From NCBI RefSeq assembly GCF_042885655.1, contig NZ_JBHVRO010000014.1, positions 13,714 through 77,713 on the forward strand: a stretch of DNA of 64,000 bases. Reading direction: 5' to 3'. A model generated the notes under the pieces. That model did no database searches. It saw nothing but the letters and a program-made list of their open reading frames with translations, and was not told the origin of the DNA. This document shows, one piece after another, positions 16,341 to 24,600 of the stretch; the first letter of the stretch is position 1, and each line of letters begins with the position of its first letter. Origin of the DNA: Psychrobacillus sp042885655 (GTDB taxonomy: Bacteria > Bacillota > Bacilli > Bacillales_A > Planococcaceae). Position numbers and translations under genes: made by a program.

Positions 16341-17561
16341 TTAATCATTTTTTAGATGGAATGTAATTTCCTTTGCTGCATTGTGAGCGTTTGTTTTTGC
16401 TTCTTCCAAACTACTTCCAACTGCAATGACATAAGCATATCTATGTCCCATGGATAAAGGAGGGATTAAAGTTGTTCCTTTTTTAGGTTTTACGTATACT
16501 TCAATAACTCCTGGGGAGTTTTCTGCCCTAATTTTTCCAGTAACTTTTGCTAATATACCTTTCTTTGCGACAATAATATATTTGGTGAAAACATATTTTT
16601 TGTGTCTTGGGGAAATTTCAGGTTTCTCTCCTAAAAATAACTTTAGTGTTTCTTGTACTAAATTAAAACCAAATGCAGCTTGAATCATTTTATTCATTGC
16701 ACCCCCAGAAATCCTTGGGTTAATCTCGATGAGTTTCCAACCATTTTCACTTAAACGGATTTCAAGATGTAACGCCCCGTTTGTAATTCCAAATGCTGTA
16801 GTGATTGAATGTAGGATTTCTTCAATTTCTGATTTGATTTTCGAAGGAATATTCGCAAGTACACCATACCCTGTAATAATGAATCTCTTACCCTTTGTAA
16901 CTTCTTGTTCCATAATTGCAACAATATGTGGCTTGTTATTATAAACGAGTGCCTCAACCAAATATTGATCTCCGTCTACATATTCTTCAATTATTATTGT
17001 TTCATCCAGATTCCTACTCCGAAGATATTCCAAATGTTTCTCTAGCTGTTCTTGTCCTGTAGCTAAAAGAACATCTTTGGAACCTGTTGATACTGAAGAC
17101 TTTACGATAACTGGAAAATCAAATTGCTTGCATATCTTATCAATCGGAATAGTTTCCTTTGGTTTAATGGAGAAAAACTTAGGTGTATATAATTTATCTT
17201 TTAGAAGAGATCTTGTTTCCTCTTTATCTTCCATTATTTTAATAGCCTTTGATGAGGTATTGTTGCGACAGAATTCATCACAAAGAATAGATGCAATGTG
17301 TACATATGAATCAATAAAACTGACAATATTTTTTATAACAACACCTTGGACCTTTAACTTGGAAATTTCTTCTCTCATGTCCTCCAGATTATCGGTATTT
17401 ACTAAAATCATCTTATGGACATCTGTATATTCTTCCCTTTGTTGAACTTGTTTCTCTTTACTAGTAAAAAGAATGGTATAGAAACCCAAATGTTCGGCCG
17501 CTTTAATGGCCTCCCTACTGGATCCTGATTTATTCGTACTAATAAAAATAATTGCTTTCAC
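16341..17561 (-). CDS. ATP-grasp carboxylate-amine ligase B, paralogue of ligase A
   Basis: A 406-residue protein with the same domain order as the 11458 gene: Rossmann-like start KAIIFISTN, ATP-grasp lysine strand PVIVKSSVSTGSKDVLLAT, adenine strand IIIEEYVDG, and metal strand LIEINPRISGG. The two are clear paralogues; the SGGAMN and LFLGEKP/MYLGEEP stretches are nearly the same. The second of two close GTG codons is chosen because AGGGAG is then well spaced and the start aligns with ligase A. It is transcribed opposite to the rest of the cluster. Retention of all catalytic residues suggests a distinct substrate rather than redundancy. Confidence 0.8.
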   Translation of the reverse strand: MKAIIFISTNKSGSSREAIKAAEHLGFYTILFTSKEKQVQQREEYTDVHKMILVNTDNLEDMREEISKLKVQGVVIKNIVSFIDSYVHIASILCDEFCRNNTSSKAIKIMEDKEETRSLLKDKLYTPKFFSIKPKETIPIDKICKQFDFPVIVKSSVSTGSKDVLLATGQEQLEKHLEYLRSRNLDETIIIEEYVDGDQYLVEALVYNNKPHIVAIMEQEVTKGKRFIITGYGVLANIPSKIKSEIEEILHSITTAFGITNGALHLEIRLSENGWKLIEINPRISGGAMNKMIQAAFGFNLVQETLKLFLGEKPEISPRHKKYVFTKYIIVAKKGILAKVTGKIRAENSPGVIEVYVKPKKGTTLIPPLSMGHRYAYVIAVGSSLEEAKTNAHNAAKEITFHLKND

Positions 17562-17774
17562 TCGGTTCACTCCCTAATATAAACTCATATAAATACGACT
17601 CTTTCTATATGTATGACATGCTCTTGCTTTGACATGGTTATGTATCACGAGACTGCTTCTTATTCTTTCTAAAATCTCTCCACTTTTTTTATGTTGCTTA
17701 AAACATATCTCTTTGTCCAATCAACCTTTACTAACAAGCATATTATAAACTATGAGAGGAGCGTGATTAGTACA

Positions 17775-19154
17775 ATGAAACCACACACAGTCGGGGAGAT
17801 TAAAGCGATCATTTCTGGAGACTTAATACAAGGTTCAGATGAAGTAATCATCCATTCTGGAGCATACCGGTTAAAACAAATAAAGAACCCAAATACTATC
17901 CTTTTTACAAATAAAAGAATTACCGGGTGGAAAAGATTGAAGGATCTTTATCCTATAGTTCTAACAACTGATAGGAATTTTAATAAAGGAGAATTACCAG
18001 AGAATCTAACTGTTATCCAAGTAGAAAATTTAGAAGAAGCATATTGGAAATTTGTTCATTATTATCGTAGCCAGTTTCAAATCCCGATAGTTGCTATTAC
18101 AGGTACTTCTGGAAAAACAACAACAAAAGAAATGATTAAACATATTCTTTCCTCAAATAAAAAAGTTGCTTCAACAATTTTTACTAATAATTCCCGAACA
18201 GCCTGTTTACAATATCTACTTAGTATAGAAGAAGACACGGAAGCTGCTGTTTTCGAAACAGCCGTAGGTTCTCCAGGAGACATATTAAATGCAGGTGATT
18301 ATTTTAAACCTACAATAGGAATAATTACGAACATCGGGGCACATCACCTCAACCGTTGCAAAACTCTAGAAGGTTATATCCAGGCAAAAGGTGAAATGTT
18401 AAAAATCATTGATCCTATGGGCGTACTTATAATAAATGCAGAGGATATTAATACACGGCAAATTGATTCTACTAATTTTCTAGGTAAAATCATAAAAGTT
18501 GGTACTCATCGTTCTTGCGATTTTAGAGCTTGTAATATTCAATATAGCCAGGATGGCATGAATTTTAGTGTTCAGCATGAGAATAGAAATTATCAAATGT
18601 TTGTACCGGGATTTGGAGAACATCAAGTTTATAATGCTCTTGCAGCAGTTGCTGCAGTCTATGAAATGGGAGTTACAATCCCAGAGGCAGCGCTTCAGTT
18701 AAAAACATTTAAAAAATTTAATAAGCAGCTTCAAGTAATTGAAGGGATAAACGAATCTATCATTATAGATGATACATGGAGCATCACAACTACTTCATTG
18801 GAAGCTGCTTTAAAGGTATTAAATGAGATTGGAAAAGAAAAGAAAAAGATAGCGATCATAGGCACGATTACAGATTTAGGTTCATGGGGATATATTATTC
18901 ATGAACAAGCGGGTGAATTAGTACAACAAATTGGCGCCGATGTGCTCATTACGGTAGGTGAACATGCAAGCATCATAGCTGAGCATGCAGTTAAAATGGG
19001 TTTTAGTGCGCCGGTCTATACATTTAAAAATACAATTCTCGTTTATGATCTATTAAATGAAATAGTAGATTCCAATACAATCATTCTCATAAAAGGTGAT
19101 ATGTACAGCAAACCCATTACCGAATTAGCTTTAAATTTGCGGGAAAAGAAATAA
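17775..19154 (+). CDS. Stand-alone MurF-type ligase with substrate domain
   Basis: A 459-residue Mur ligase-like protein. Residues 1-105 resemble the N-terminal MurF domain (HTVGEIKAIISGD, then strands ending ILFTNK). The central ATPase has P-loop GTSGKTTTKEM (about 109-118), TNNSRTACLQYL, an acidic strand AVFETAVG, and EHQVYNALAAVAA. The C-terminal domain begins near IIDDTWSITTTS, where genuine MurF has a D-x-YNANP motif that is missing here. Essential MurF is therefore unlikely; a paralogue acting on another carboxylate/amine pair fits better. A longer in-frame start exists upstream but has no binding site; AGAGGAGCG lies before the chosen ATG. Confidence 0.75.
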   Translation: MKPHTVGEIKAIISGDLIQGSDEVIIHSGAYRLKQIKNPNTILFTNKRITGWKRLKDLYPIVLTTDRNFNKGELPENLTVIQVENLEEAYWKFVHYYRSQFQIPIVAITGTSGKTTTKEMIKHILSSNKKVASTIFTNNSRTACLQYLLSIEEDTEAAVFETAVGSPGDILNAGDYFKPTIGIITNIGAHHLNRCKTLEGYIQAKGEMLKIIDPMGVLIINAEDINTRQIDSTNFLGKIIKVGTHRSCDFRACNIQYSQDGMNFSVQHENRNYQMFVPGFGEHQVYNALAAVAAVYEMGVTIPEAALQLKTFKKFNKQLQVIEGINESIIIDDTWSITTTSLEAALKVLNEIGKEKKKIAIIGTITDLGSWGYIIHEQAGELVQQIGADVLITVGEHASIIAEHAVKMGFSAPVYTFKNTILVYDLLNEIVDSNTIILIKGDMYSKPITELALNLREKK

Positions 19155-19183
19155 TTCCCAATATAAAGAGGGGAATATATTCT

Positions 19184-19342
19184 ATGAGAAACTTAAAAAC
19201 TATTTTTTTTTCGAATCAAATGGACAAACACTGTGACAGAATACTAAGCTCCGTAATACTTTATAGAAATCTAATAGAAAGGGGGTATGAATATGGGTGT
19301 TATGTGTCCTTGTGGAGTAACTGTAAATGCTTTCTCTGAAAG
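19184..19342 (+). CDS. Possible small protein overlapping the next gene
   Basis: An open frame of 52 residues starts with ATG after AGAGGGG (MRNLKTIFFSNQMDKHCDRI). It has four cysteines, is followed by a TGA, and overlaps the start of the 146-residue gene in another frame. It may be a translated leader coupled to that gene, or chance. No homologue is recognised. Confidence 0.3.
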
Positions 19343-19733
19343 TAATAATGTCAAATTTGTCGGTCAGACAGGAACGGTTAAAGGTAATTTAACCTACTTG
19401 GCGGATGTATGTATTACGACACTTGCAGCATCAACTCTTTCCTTACAATTTCAAGATACAGAAACTCCAAATGAAAATAACTTCACTTTTACAGCAAACG
19501 ATATAACTTCTGTTGTTTGTAAAAGAGAAGGCCAGAACTGTGTAGTGACAGTTACAGGTACTGGGCTTGTCAATGGCGTTCAATTTCCTTTTGAAGCAGT
19601 CTTTAGAGATCAAGTTGCTTCAGCGGCAAAAGACAATGTACAAAGCTTTGTTATTACTGGTTTCTTTGACCAAAACGGCGCAGCTCCTGTTGCACAAGGC
19701 TCCATTGTTGCTTTAGGATGTCAGTCACTCTAA
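19293..19733 (+). CDS. Small beta-rich protein of the ligase cluster (possible coat protein)
   Basis: A 146-residue protein of unknown family. It starts MGVMCPCGVTVNAF, has alternating hydrophobic/polar strands with many Thr, Ser, Val and Asn, four to five cysteines in all (two in CPCG, others near VCITT, VVCKREGQNC and GCQSL) and no signal peptide. Composition and predicted beta strands resemble self-assembling coat or exosporium proteins, but I cannot assign a family. It lies between the Mur ligase and the tandem ATP-grasp gene and has its own terminator, so it could be a protein substrate or partner of those enzymes; that is inference. The second ATG is chosen because AAAGGGGG is then 7 bases away. 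Confidence 0.6.
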   Translation: MGVMCPCGVTVNAFSESNNVKFVGQTGTVKGNLTYLADVCITTLAASTLSLQFQDTETPNENNFTFTANDITSVVCKREGQNCVVTVTGTGLVNGVQFPFEAVFRDQVASAAKDNVQSFVITGFFDQNGAAPVAQGSIVALGCQSL

Positions 19734-19741
19734 CAGCAACG

Positions 19742-19775
19742 AAACTCTCGGTAGTTACTACCGAGAGTTTTTTAT
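19742..19775 (+). terminator. Strong terminator after the beta-rich protein
   Basis: Perfect 13-bp arms AAACTCTCGGTAG/CTACCGAGAGTTT with a 3-base loop run into TTTTTT. Confidence 0.9.
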
Positions 19776-19853
19776 AAAAACTCAAAAAGTAACCAAAGAG
19801 AGTTTGTTTTACTGAATAGTATATAAACTGAATATTTAAAAGGGGGGGATAGA

Positions 19854-21125
19854 TTGAAGTACGGTAGAGGTAGGTATAGTCAATATAAATTATTACATGA
19901 AGAAAAAAAAATACGTAATTATTTAGTTGAAACAGTGCTCTTCTCGAAGAAATCATTATTCTGCCTTTTAGGAAAATATAAAGCTGTAGTTATTAAACCT
20001 TCTTTTGGTCCTGGTGAATTCAACATTTCCTTCGAAAATAATAAATATAAAATTAAAACGCAAAAGAAAATAATTACCGTGATTAATAAGGAAGAAGTTT
20101 ATGAGTATATAAAAAGTTATGAAATACACCAAAAATTTTATGTAATTCAACCACGAAAACTTGCCTCTAGTCAATCTCCCATCCCATATCGATCCATCGT
20201 TACAGTTCATCGAAAGACTTCTTCAGCGAAGTGGCGCATAGTTTCAACAGCATATGACGAAGATTTCTCTGTTTTTAGTCAGTTTTATCATAGGTATTAT
20301 TTAAAGAAATTTAGGCGTGCATCCATTATTGCAGCAAAAAAACTTGGAGAATCATTCACGAATTACAATACGATTGTAATTGAAATTTTGTTCGACTATA
20401 AAAGGGGCTTTTGGATTTCTGATACAATCCTTCATTCTCCAGTAAGTAAGTGGGACCAATATCAAACACTTAGAGTAAACAAAACAATATTATCTTTTTT
20501 GCCAAAGACAAACTTACTCACGAATGTAACCTTTAGAGACTATTTAAATAGATTTAACGAAATAATGATTAAGCCATGTAGTGGCCAGCATGGTGTAGGA
20601 ATTGTACAAATAAAAAGAAAGAATCCTTTTACTTATGAAATACATTCTGGAATAAGGAGTGTAACTATAACGAATCAAGATAGAGCCTATAGTTATATTG
20701 AAGATACTTTTCTTTCTAAGAAGGATTATATTGTGCAGCAAAAAATACAATTGGCAACGATAGATATGTGCCCAATGGATGTAAGGGTAATTACGAGTAA
20801 GGTGGAATCCGCATGGATTGTTACTGACAAAATAGTAAAAGTAGCTGGGGCAAATTTTATCATTACGAACGCGGCTCAGAAACTATTAACTTTAGAAGAT
20901 GCTATTCAGGATTCAACTATCTCTAATATAAATAACGAAAAGCTTGAAGCTAAAATAGATAAGATTTGTTTATTGGCAGCTAAACACCTTGAGAAAAGCG
21001 ATGCAGAACTAACGATAATAGGCTTCGATATTGGTATTACAAATCAAGGCGATATATGGATTATTGAAGGGAATTATGTCCCTGATCTATCTATGTTCAA
21101 AGATCACAAAGAAAAACAGAGATAA
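19854..21125 (+). CDS. Tandem YheC/YheD-like ATP-grasp protein
   Basis: A 423-residue protein built of two successive YheC/YheD-type ATP-grasp halves. The second half (about 219-415) keeps the expected residues: IMIKPCSGQHGVGIVQI, YIVQQKI, DVRVITSK and a metal strand GFDIGITNQGDIWIIEGN. The first half (about 1-215) repeats the layout (AVVIKPSFGPGEFNISF, YVIQPRKL) but has YRSIVTVHRK in place of D-x-R, and WISDTIL in place of the E-x-N metal strand. The first half thus looks catalytically dead. B. subtilis YheC and YheD are spore-coat-associated proteins of the same family. The TTG start follows a G-run. Confidence 0.75.
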   Translation: MKYGRGRYSQYKLLHEEKKIRNYLVETVLFSKKSLFCLLGKYKAVVIKPSFGPGEFNISFENNKYKIKTQKKIITVINKEEVYEYIKSYEIHQKFYVIQPRKLASSQSPIPYRSIVTVHRKTSSAKWRIVSTAYDEDFSVFSQFYHRYYLKKFRRASIIAAKKLGESFTNYNTIVIEILFDYKRGFWISDTILHSPVSKWDQYQTLRVNKTILSFLPKTNLLTNVTFRDYLNRFNEIMIKPCSGQHGVGIVQIKRKNPFTYEIHSGIRSVTITNQDRAYSYIEDTFLSKKDYIVQQKIQLATIDMCPMDVRVITSKVESAWIVTDKIVKVAGANFIITNAAQKLLTLEDAIQDSTISNINNEKLEAKIDKICLLAAKHLEKSDAELTIIGFDIGITNQGDIWIIEGNYVPDLSMFKDHKEKQR

Positions 21126-21180
21126 ATGCAGTACAAAAATCAAAAATAGAAAAATATAAATCTATTCTTTAGTGCAAAGT

Positions 21181-21222
21181 AAAAAGAAGCATTCTCGCAA
21201 TTTGCGCGGAATGCTTCTTTTT
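21181..21222. terminator. Bidirectional terminator
   Basis: Arms AAAAAGAAGCATTC/GAATGCTTCTTTTT (14 bp) enclose 14 bases. The A/T-rich ends give a U-run in both directions, serving the tandem ATP-grasp gene and the convergent NlpC/P60 gene. Confidence 0.8.
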
Positions 21223-21256
21223 GGAGAAAGTATATAAATTTTGATGGTATAACATT

Positions 21257-21283
21257 TTGATTTCCGCTGCAGGCGGACGCTTT
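21257..21283. repeat. Fragment of the GC-rich intergenic repeat end
   Basis: 27 bp starting TTGATTTCCGCTGCAGG match the left end of the element at 10136 with one difference. Only the end is present, next to the 3' end of the NlpC/P60 gene. Confidence 0.6.
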
Positions 21284-21304
21284 GCGCATGTCTTATGAAC
21301 TTAC

Positions 21305-22237
21305 TTATAAAACACGTTTTGCTGTTAAATAATGCTGATTATAGTAATCAACAAATAGAACTCTTGATAATACTCCGCTCGAATTTGGAATGATGATTCG
21401 ATAATCACCAGTGTAGATTCCTACCATAGATGGTGTTTTTGATCCTTGGACACTATTGAAAAAGATCAAATCACCTTTCTTTAAGTTTGAGCGAGAAACA
21501 GTTGTACCTTTGTTCATTAGTTCCTTCAAATTGGTTGCACCTAAATTTACCCCATTTGATTTATACACGTAGTCAACAAAACCAGTGGTCGTAAAATTTA
21601 ATGATGATGCATTGTAGACGCTACCCATTTTCGCTTTACTAACTAAACTATATGCTTTTGTAGCAATTTTATCCCCTTTAGTTGCTGGATTAGATGGGAG
21701 TAGAGTTGGTAAGACTCTACGTGCAGTTACATATTTATCCGTATAATATGGCTTACTATTTAGGTCTGAAATGACAATATTTTGTTTAGAGTCAGCCATG
21801 TGTATTACTTTGTTGTCGCCGATATACATCGCAACATGATCTGGATCGGTGCCTGTAGTTTTATTTTTAAAGAAGAGTAAATCCCCTTTTTGTAGTTGAT
21901 CTCTAGGAACATAAGATCCTTGTTGTACCATATAATCTTCGTTATGCGTACCAAGATCTACTCCATTTTTTTCGAAAATGTACATCATAAAACTTGCGCA
22001 TGAAAATTTGTATGGGTAAGTTGATTTGATCTCTGTATTACTGTAAGTAGCCTTCCCTATTAAACTCTTCGCAGTTTGAATTAATTGATTAGCCTTTGTT
22101 TCTACTGCTTGTTGGTTATTCTGCGTATTAATTGTTGCAGCCGAAGCTTTTATTGGGTGAATAGCCGCAGGAGTAATTCCTAGTGTACTAAAACCAATTA
22201 CGACTGATAGTGTAGTTGCAACGAAACGTTTTTTCAT
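21305..22237 (-). CDS. Secreted protein with two NlpC/P60 domains, the second inactive
   Basis: A 310-residue exported protein. The signal peptide (residues 1-33, KKRFVATTLSVVIGF and an ASA cleavage site) directs it outside. The first NlpC/P60 domain (about 50-180) has the nucleophile Cys80 in FSCASF and His134 in DHVAMYIGD. The second domain (about 190-310) copies the layout but has FTTTGF where the Cys is expected and PSMVGIYTGD where the His is expected, so it cannot be a normal peptidase. NlpC/P60 enzymes usually cut gamma-D-Glu-diamino-acid bonds in wall peptides. AGGAGGT precedes the ATG chosen; an upstream in-frame start is unsupported. Confidence 0.82.
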   Translation of the reverse strand: MKKRFVATTLSVVIGFSTLGITPAAIHPIKASAATINTQNNQQAVETKANQLIQTAKSLIGKATYSNTEIKSTYPYKFSCASFMMYIFEKNGVDLGTHNEDYMVQQGSYVPRDQLQKGDLLFFKNKTTGTDPDHVAMYIGDNKVIHMADSKQNIVISDLNSKPYYTDKYVTARRVLPTLLPSNPATKGDKIATKAYSLVSKAKMGSVYNASSLNFTTTGFVDYVYKSNGVNLGATNLKELMNKGTTVSRSNLKKGDLIFFNSVQGSKTPSMVGIYTGDYRIIIPNSSGVLSRVLFVDYYNQHYLTAKRVL

Positions 22238-22469
22238 CGAATACCTCCTGAATTGTTTTTTATTACTTGCACCGATTTTAGCATGTAAAAAGTAGAAGGA
22301 CTGGAGGAAAGTTATTCCACTGAACAACCTAAGATGACCTAAATCCTTGGCGTTATTAGGTTCAAAGATGTAATTTACAGTTTGATTACAAATATTACAG
22401 CGTATCTATGAATAAAAGTGACAAAACAGGTAATGCTAACCTCATTGAGATAAAGGGAGGATTTTTCAA

Positions 22470-22973
22470 TTGGGTAAAATAATACAAATATCTATTACTT
22501 TGCTTCTAATTAGTTCACTAGTGGGGTGTGGAACACACAAGACTGCAAATAATACCCCTACTACAGAAACACCTGTTGGTTCATCTGCAACCACGACCAC
22601 TAAAGAAACAGTGACTAATACGGATGTAAATCAAAATAACACTGATAAGTTGGAATTGGCGGATGACGTTGCTACCAAAATTACAGAAATGAAAGAAGTG
22701 GAAAGTGCAAGCGTGATCGTAACAAATAAAAATGCGTATGTCGCTGTAACACTTAAAAAAGACGTTAATGATAGTGAGGCGCTAGAGACTAAGATTGCGG
22801 ATCAAGCTCGGGCAACAAATGCTAACTTTAACAATGTATATGTGTCAACGAACCCAGACTTAGCAAAACAATTTACTGAATACGGAGAAAAAATCAGAGC
22901 AAACGAACCAGTATCAGGATTTTTTAAAGAGTTCTCCGATACAATAAAAAGAGTATTCCCCGATGCTCATTAA
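22470..22973 (+). CDS. YhcN/YlaJ-family sporulation lipoprotein
   Basis: A 167-residue lipoprotein. The N-terminal signal ends in a lipobox LVGC (Cys20), followed by a Thr/Asn-rich spacer. The folded part (about 55-150) shows the YhcN/YlaJ pattern: LADDVATKITEMKEVESASVIVTNKNAYVAV, then ETKIADQARATN and a VYVSTNPDL strand. Members sit in the spore inner membrane or affect spore germination. The start is TTG with AAGGGAGG upstream. It is divergent from the NlpC/P60 gene. Confidence 0.82.
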   Translation: MGKIIQISITLLLISSLVGCGTHKTANNTPTTETPVGSSATTTTKETVTNTDVNQNNTDKLELADDVATKITEMKEVESASVIVTNKNAYVAVTLKKDVNDSEALETKIADQARATNANFNNVYVSTNPDLAKQFTEYGEKIRANEPVSGFFKEFSDTIKRVFPDAH

Positions 22974-22989
22974 AATATGTTGCAATGTG

Positions 22990-23293
22990 GAAGCAATTAC
23001 CGTTGATAAATAGCTGAGATGGGTATATTATATACACATAGGCTGCATTGTACGTATAGATATTAAGTTTTAACCTTTATGCTGTAACAGGGAGTTTTAT
23101 ATAGAAGTTGGAATGACATGCTTCATTCTCTTTTGACAATGAGGACAAGCAGGATAACTTTTGCGAACACCCACTTTGAGAAGTGGTGGTTTAAAACTTT
23201 CTTATTAGAGTACGGCAAAGGCGGCTTACCTAAAAAAACTATTATAGCAATGTTTATAGAGCACTCTTACCAGGAATGGTGAGGGTGTTTTTT
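22990..23293 (+). ncRNA. Candidate structured RNA or regulatory region ending in a strong terminator
   Basis: About 300 bp without a credible gene. It contains a hairpin near 23166-23193 (ACCCACTT/AAGTGG arms) and ends with a terminator at 23260-23293 (13-bp arms AGCACTCTTACCA/TGGTGAGGGTGTT with three G-U pairs and loop GGAA, then a T-run). The nearest upstream gene ends about 290 bases earlier, so the terminator probably ends a separate short transcript. No known RNA family is recognised. Confidence 0.35.
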
Positions 23294-23563
23294 TATGACG
23301 TTTTATAATTGGATGTCTCTACATATTTCAAGAGAGCGACGGAAAAATATCCGCATCTAGATCCTCCATAAAGTTCTTCTTTAATAGTGAAAGTTCCTCA
23401 AAAGCACTAGGGAATTGATGATGACAGGGTGCGCTAAAGAGCTCTTTCACTTTCTTCAATATAAAAAATTCTATTTGAAAAGTTGTTAGAAATTTTACAT
23501 ACATTCCTATATAATTTAGAAAATATAGATTTAGATTTTAATAGTTCTGAAAGGATGAGTAGC

Positions 23564-24532
23564 TTGATTAACGAAGTGAAAGAAGGCATTTGGTCGGGTC
23601 GGACCGATCATCTTGAAAATAGATCGAGTTTTCGGTATCACCAAATAATACAGTTACCTAATATAGAAGATTACAACTCTAATGGGGAAACATGTGTCAT
23701 TATAGGTTTTGAGAGTGAAGAGGGAGTACGACGAAACAAAGGAATTATTGGTGCGGCAAAAGCTCCTAATGCACTACGTTCAGAATTAGCTAAACTACCA
23801 TGGAAATTGCCTCTGCAAAAGAATCTTGCAGACATTGGAACAATTGCATGTATTGATGAAAATTTAGAAAAAGCACAGGAAAACCTTGGCGAAGTTGTCA
23901 CTAAAATTTTGAGTAAAAAAATGACACCAATCATTCTTGGTGGAGGACATGAAACCGCTTATGGACATTATCTTGGTGTTCGAAACTATATTGGCAAACA
24001 AGCGAAACTCGGGATTATTAATATAGATGCCCACTTTGACTTACGTTCATATGATGAACAAACTTCTTCTGGCACGATGTTTAAACAAATACTCGATCAG
24101 GATGAAAATAGTAGCTATTTTGTAGCAGGTATTCAACGTTATGGAAATACACAAGAATTATTTGACCGAGCTGATGAATTGGGAGTTACTTATATTCTGG
24201 AAGAAAGTATGCATATAGGTGAAATGGATAATGTAAACGCAAAAATCAATGATTTTATCAACCAACAAGATTATATTATGTTAACTTTGTGCACAGATGT
24301 ACTTAATGCTGCATTTGCACCCGGAGTAAGCGCTTCATCACCATTTGGGTTGGATCCAAGCGTTGTACGATCCATTATACGAAGAGTTACTACCAATAAA
24401 AAAACGTTATCCTTTGATATTTCAGAAGTAAGTCCACAATTGGATGAAAACAATCGTACTGTAAAACTAGGGGCATATTTAATAAACGAAGCAATTATTT
24501 CTTTTTTAGGAAGGGATAATGGCCGACCGTAG
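23564..24532 (+). CDS. hutG: Formimidoylglutamase (HutG, arginase family)
   Basis: About 322 residues of the ureohydrolase fold. Metal-binding motifs include GGGHETAYGH and NIDAHFDLR. A third motif precedes AFAPGVSA, a HutG hallmark. The enzyme hydrolyses N-formimidoyl-L-glutamate to glutamate and formamide, the last step of histidine use. In the third motif, LCTDVLNAAFAPG, the first of the two usual aspartates is a cysteine. The start is uncertain: a TTG at 23564 has AAAGG at good spacing, while ATGs at 23555 and 23483 do not. No other hut genes are nearby. Confidence 0.78.
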   Translation: MINEVKEGIWSGRTDHLENRSSFRYHQIIQLPNIEDYNSNGETCVIIGFESEEGVRRNKGIIGAAKAPNALRSELAKLPWKLPLQKNLADIGTIACIDENLEKAQENLGEVVTKILSKKMTPIILGGGHETAYGHYLGVRNYIGKQAKLGIINIDAHFDLRSYDEQTSSGTMFKQILDQDENSSYFVAGIQRYGNTQELFDRADELGVTYILEESMHIGEMDNVNAKINDFINQQDYIMLTLCTDVLNAAFAPGVSASSPFGLDPSVVRSIIRRVTTNKKTLSFDISEVSPQLDENNRTVKLGAYLINEAIISFLGRDNGRP

Positions 24533-24558
24533 TTTTTGATTTTTCTCCACCTAATGAT

Positions 24559-24600
24559 AAAAGCGAAGAGTTTTTAGCTCTTCGCTTTTATTTATTTTAG
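24559..24600. terminator. Bidirectional terminator between hutG and the acetate permease gene
   Basis: Arms AAAAGCGAAGAG/CTCTTCGCTTTT (12 bp, 7-base loop) are followed by TTTATTTATTTT; the A-rich left end gives U's on the opposite strand. Confidence 0.8.

Noticed and set aside
17775..19154. Housekeeping murF
   Set aside because: The D-x-YNANP motif of MurF is absent, there is no ddl or mra neighbour, and two more Mur-like genes share the same altered motif region.
23166..23193. Hairpin near the candidate RNA locus that resembles an end of IS200/IS605-type elements
   Set aside because: No transposase or TnpB remnant is present and the resemblance is only the ACCCACTT stem; a mobile element cannot be supported.
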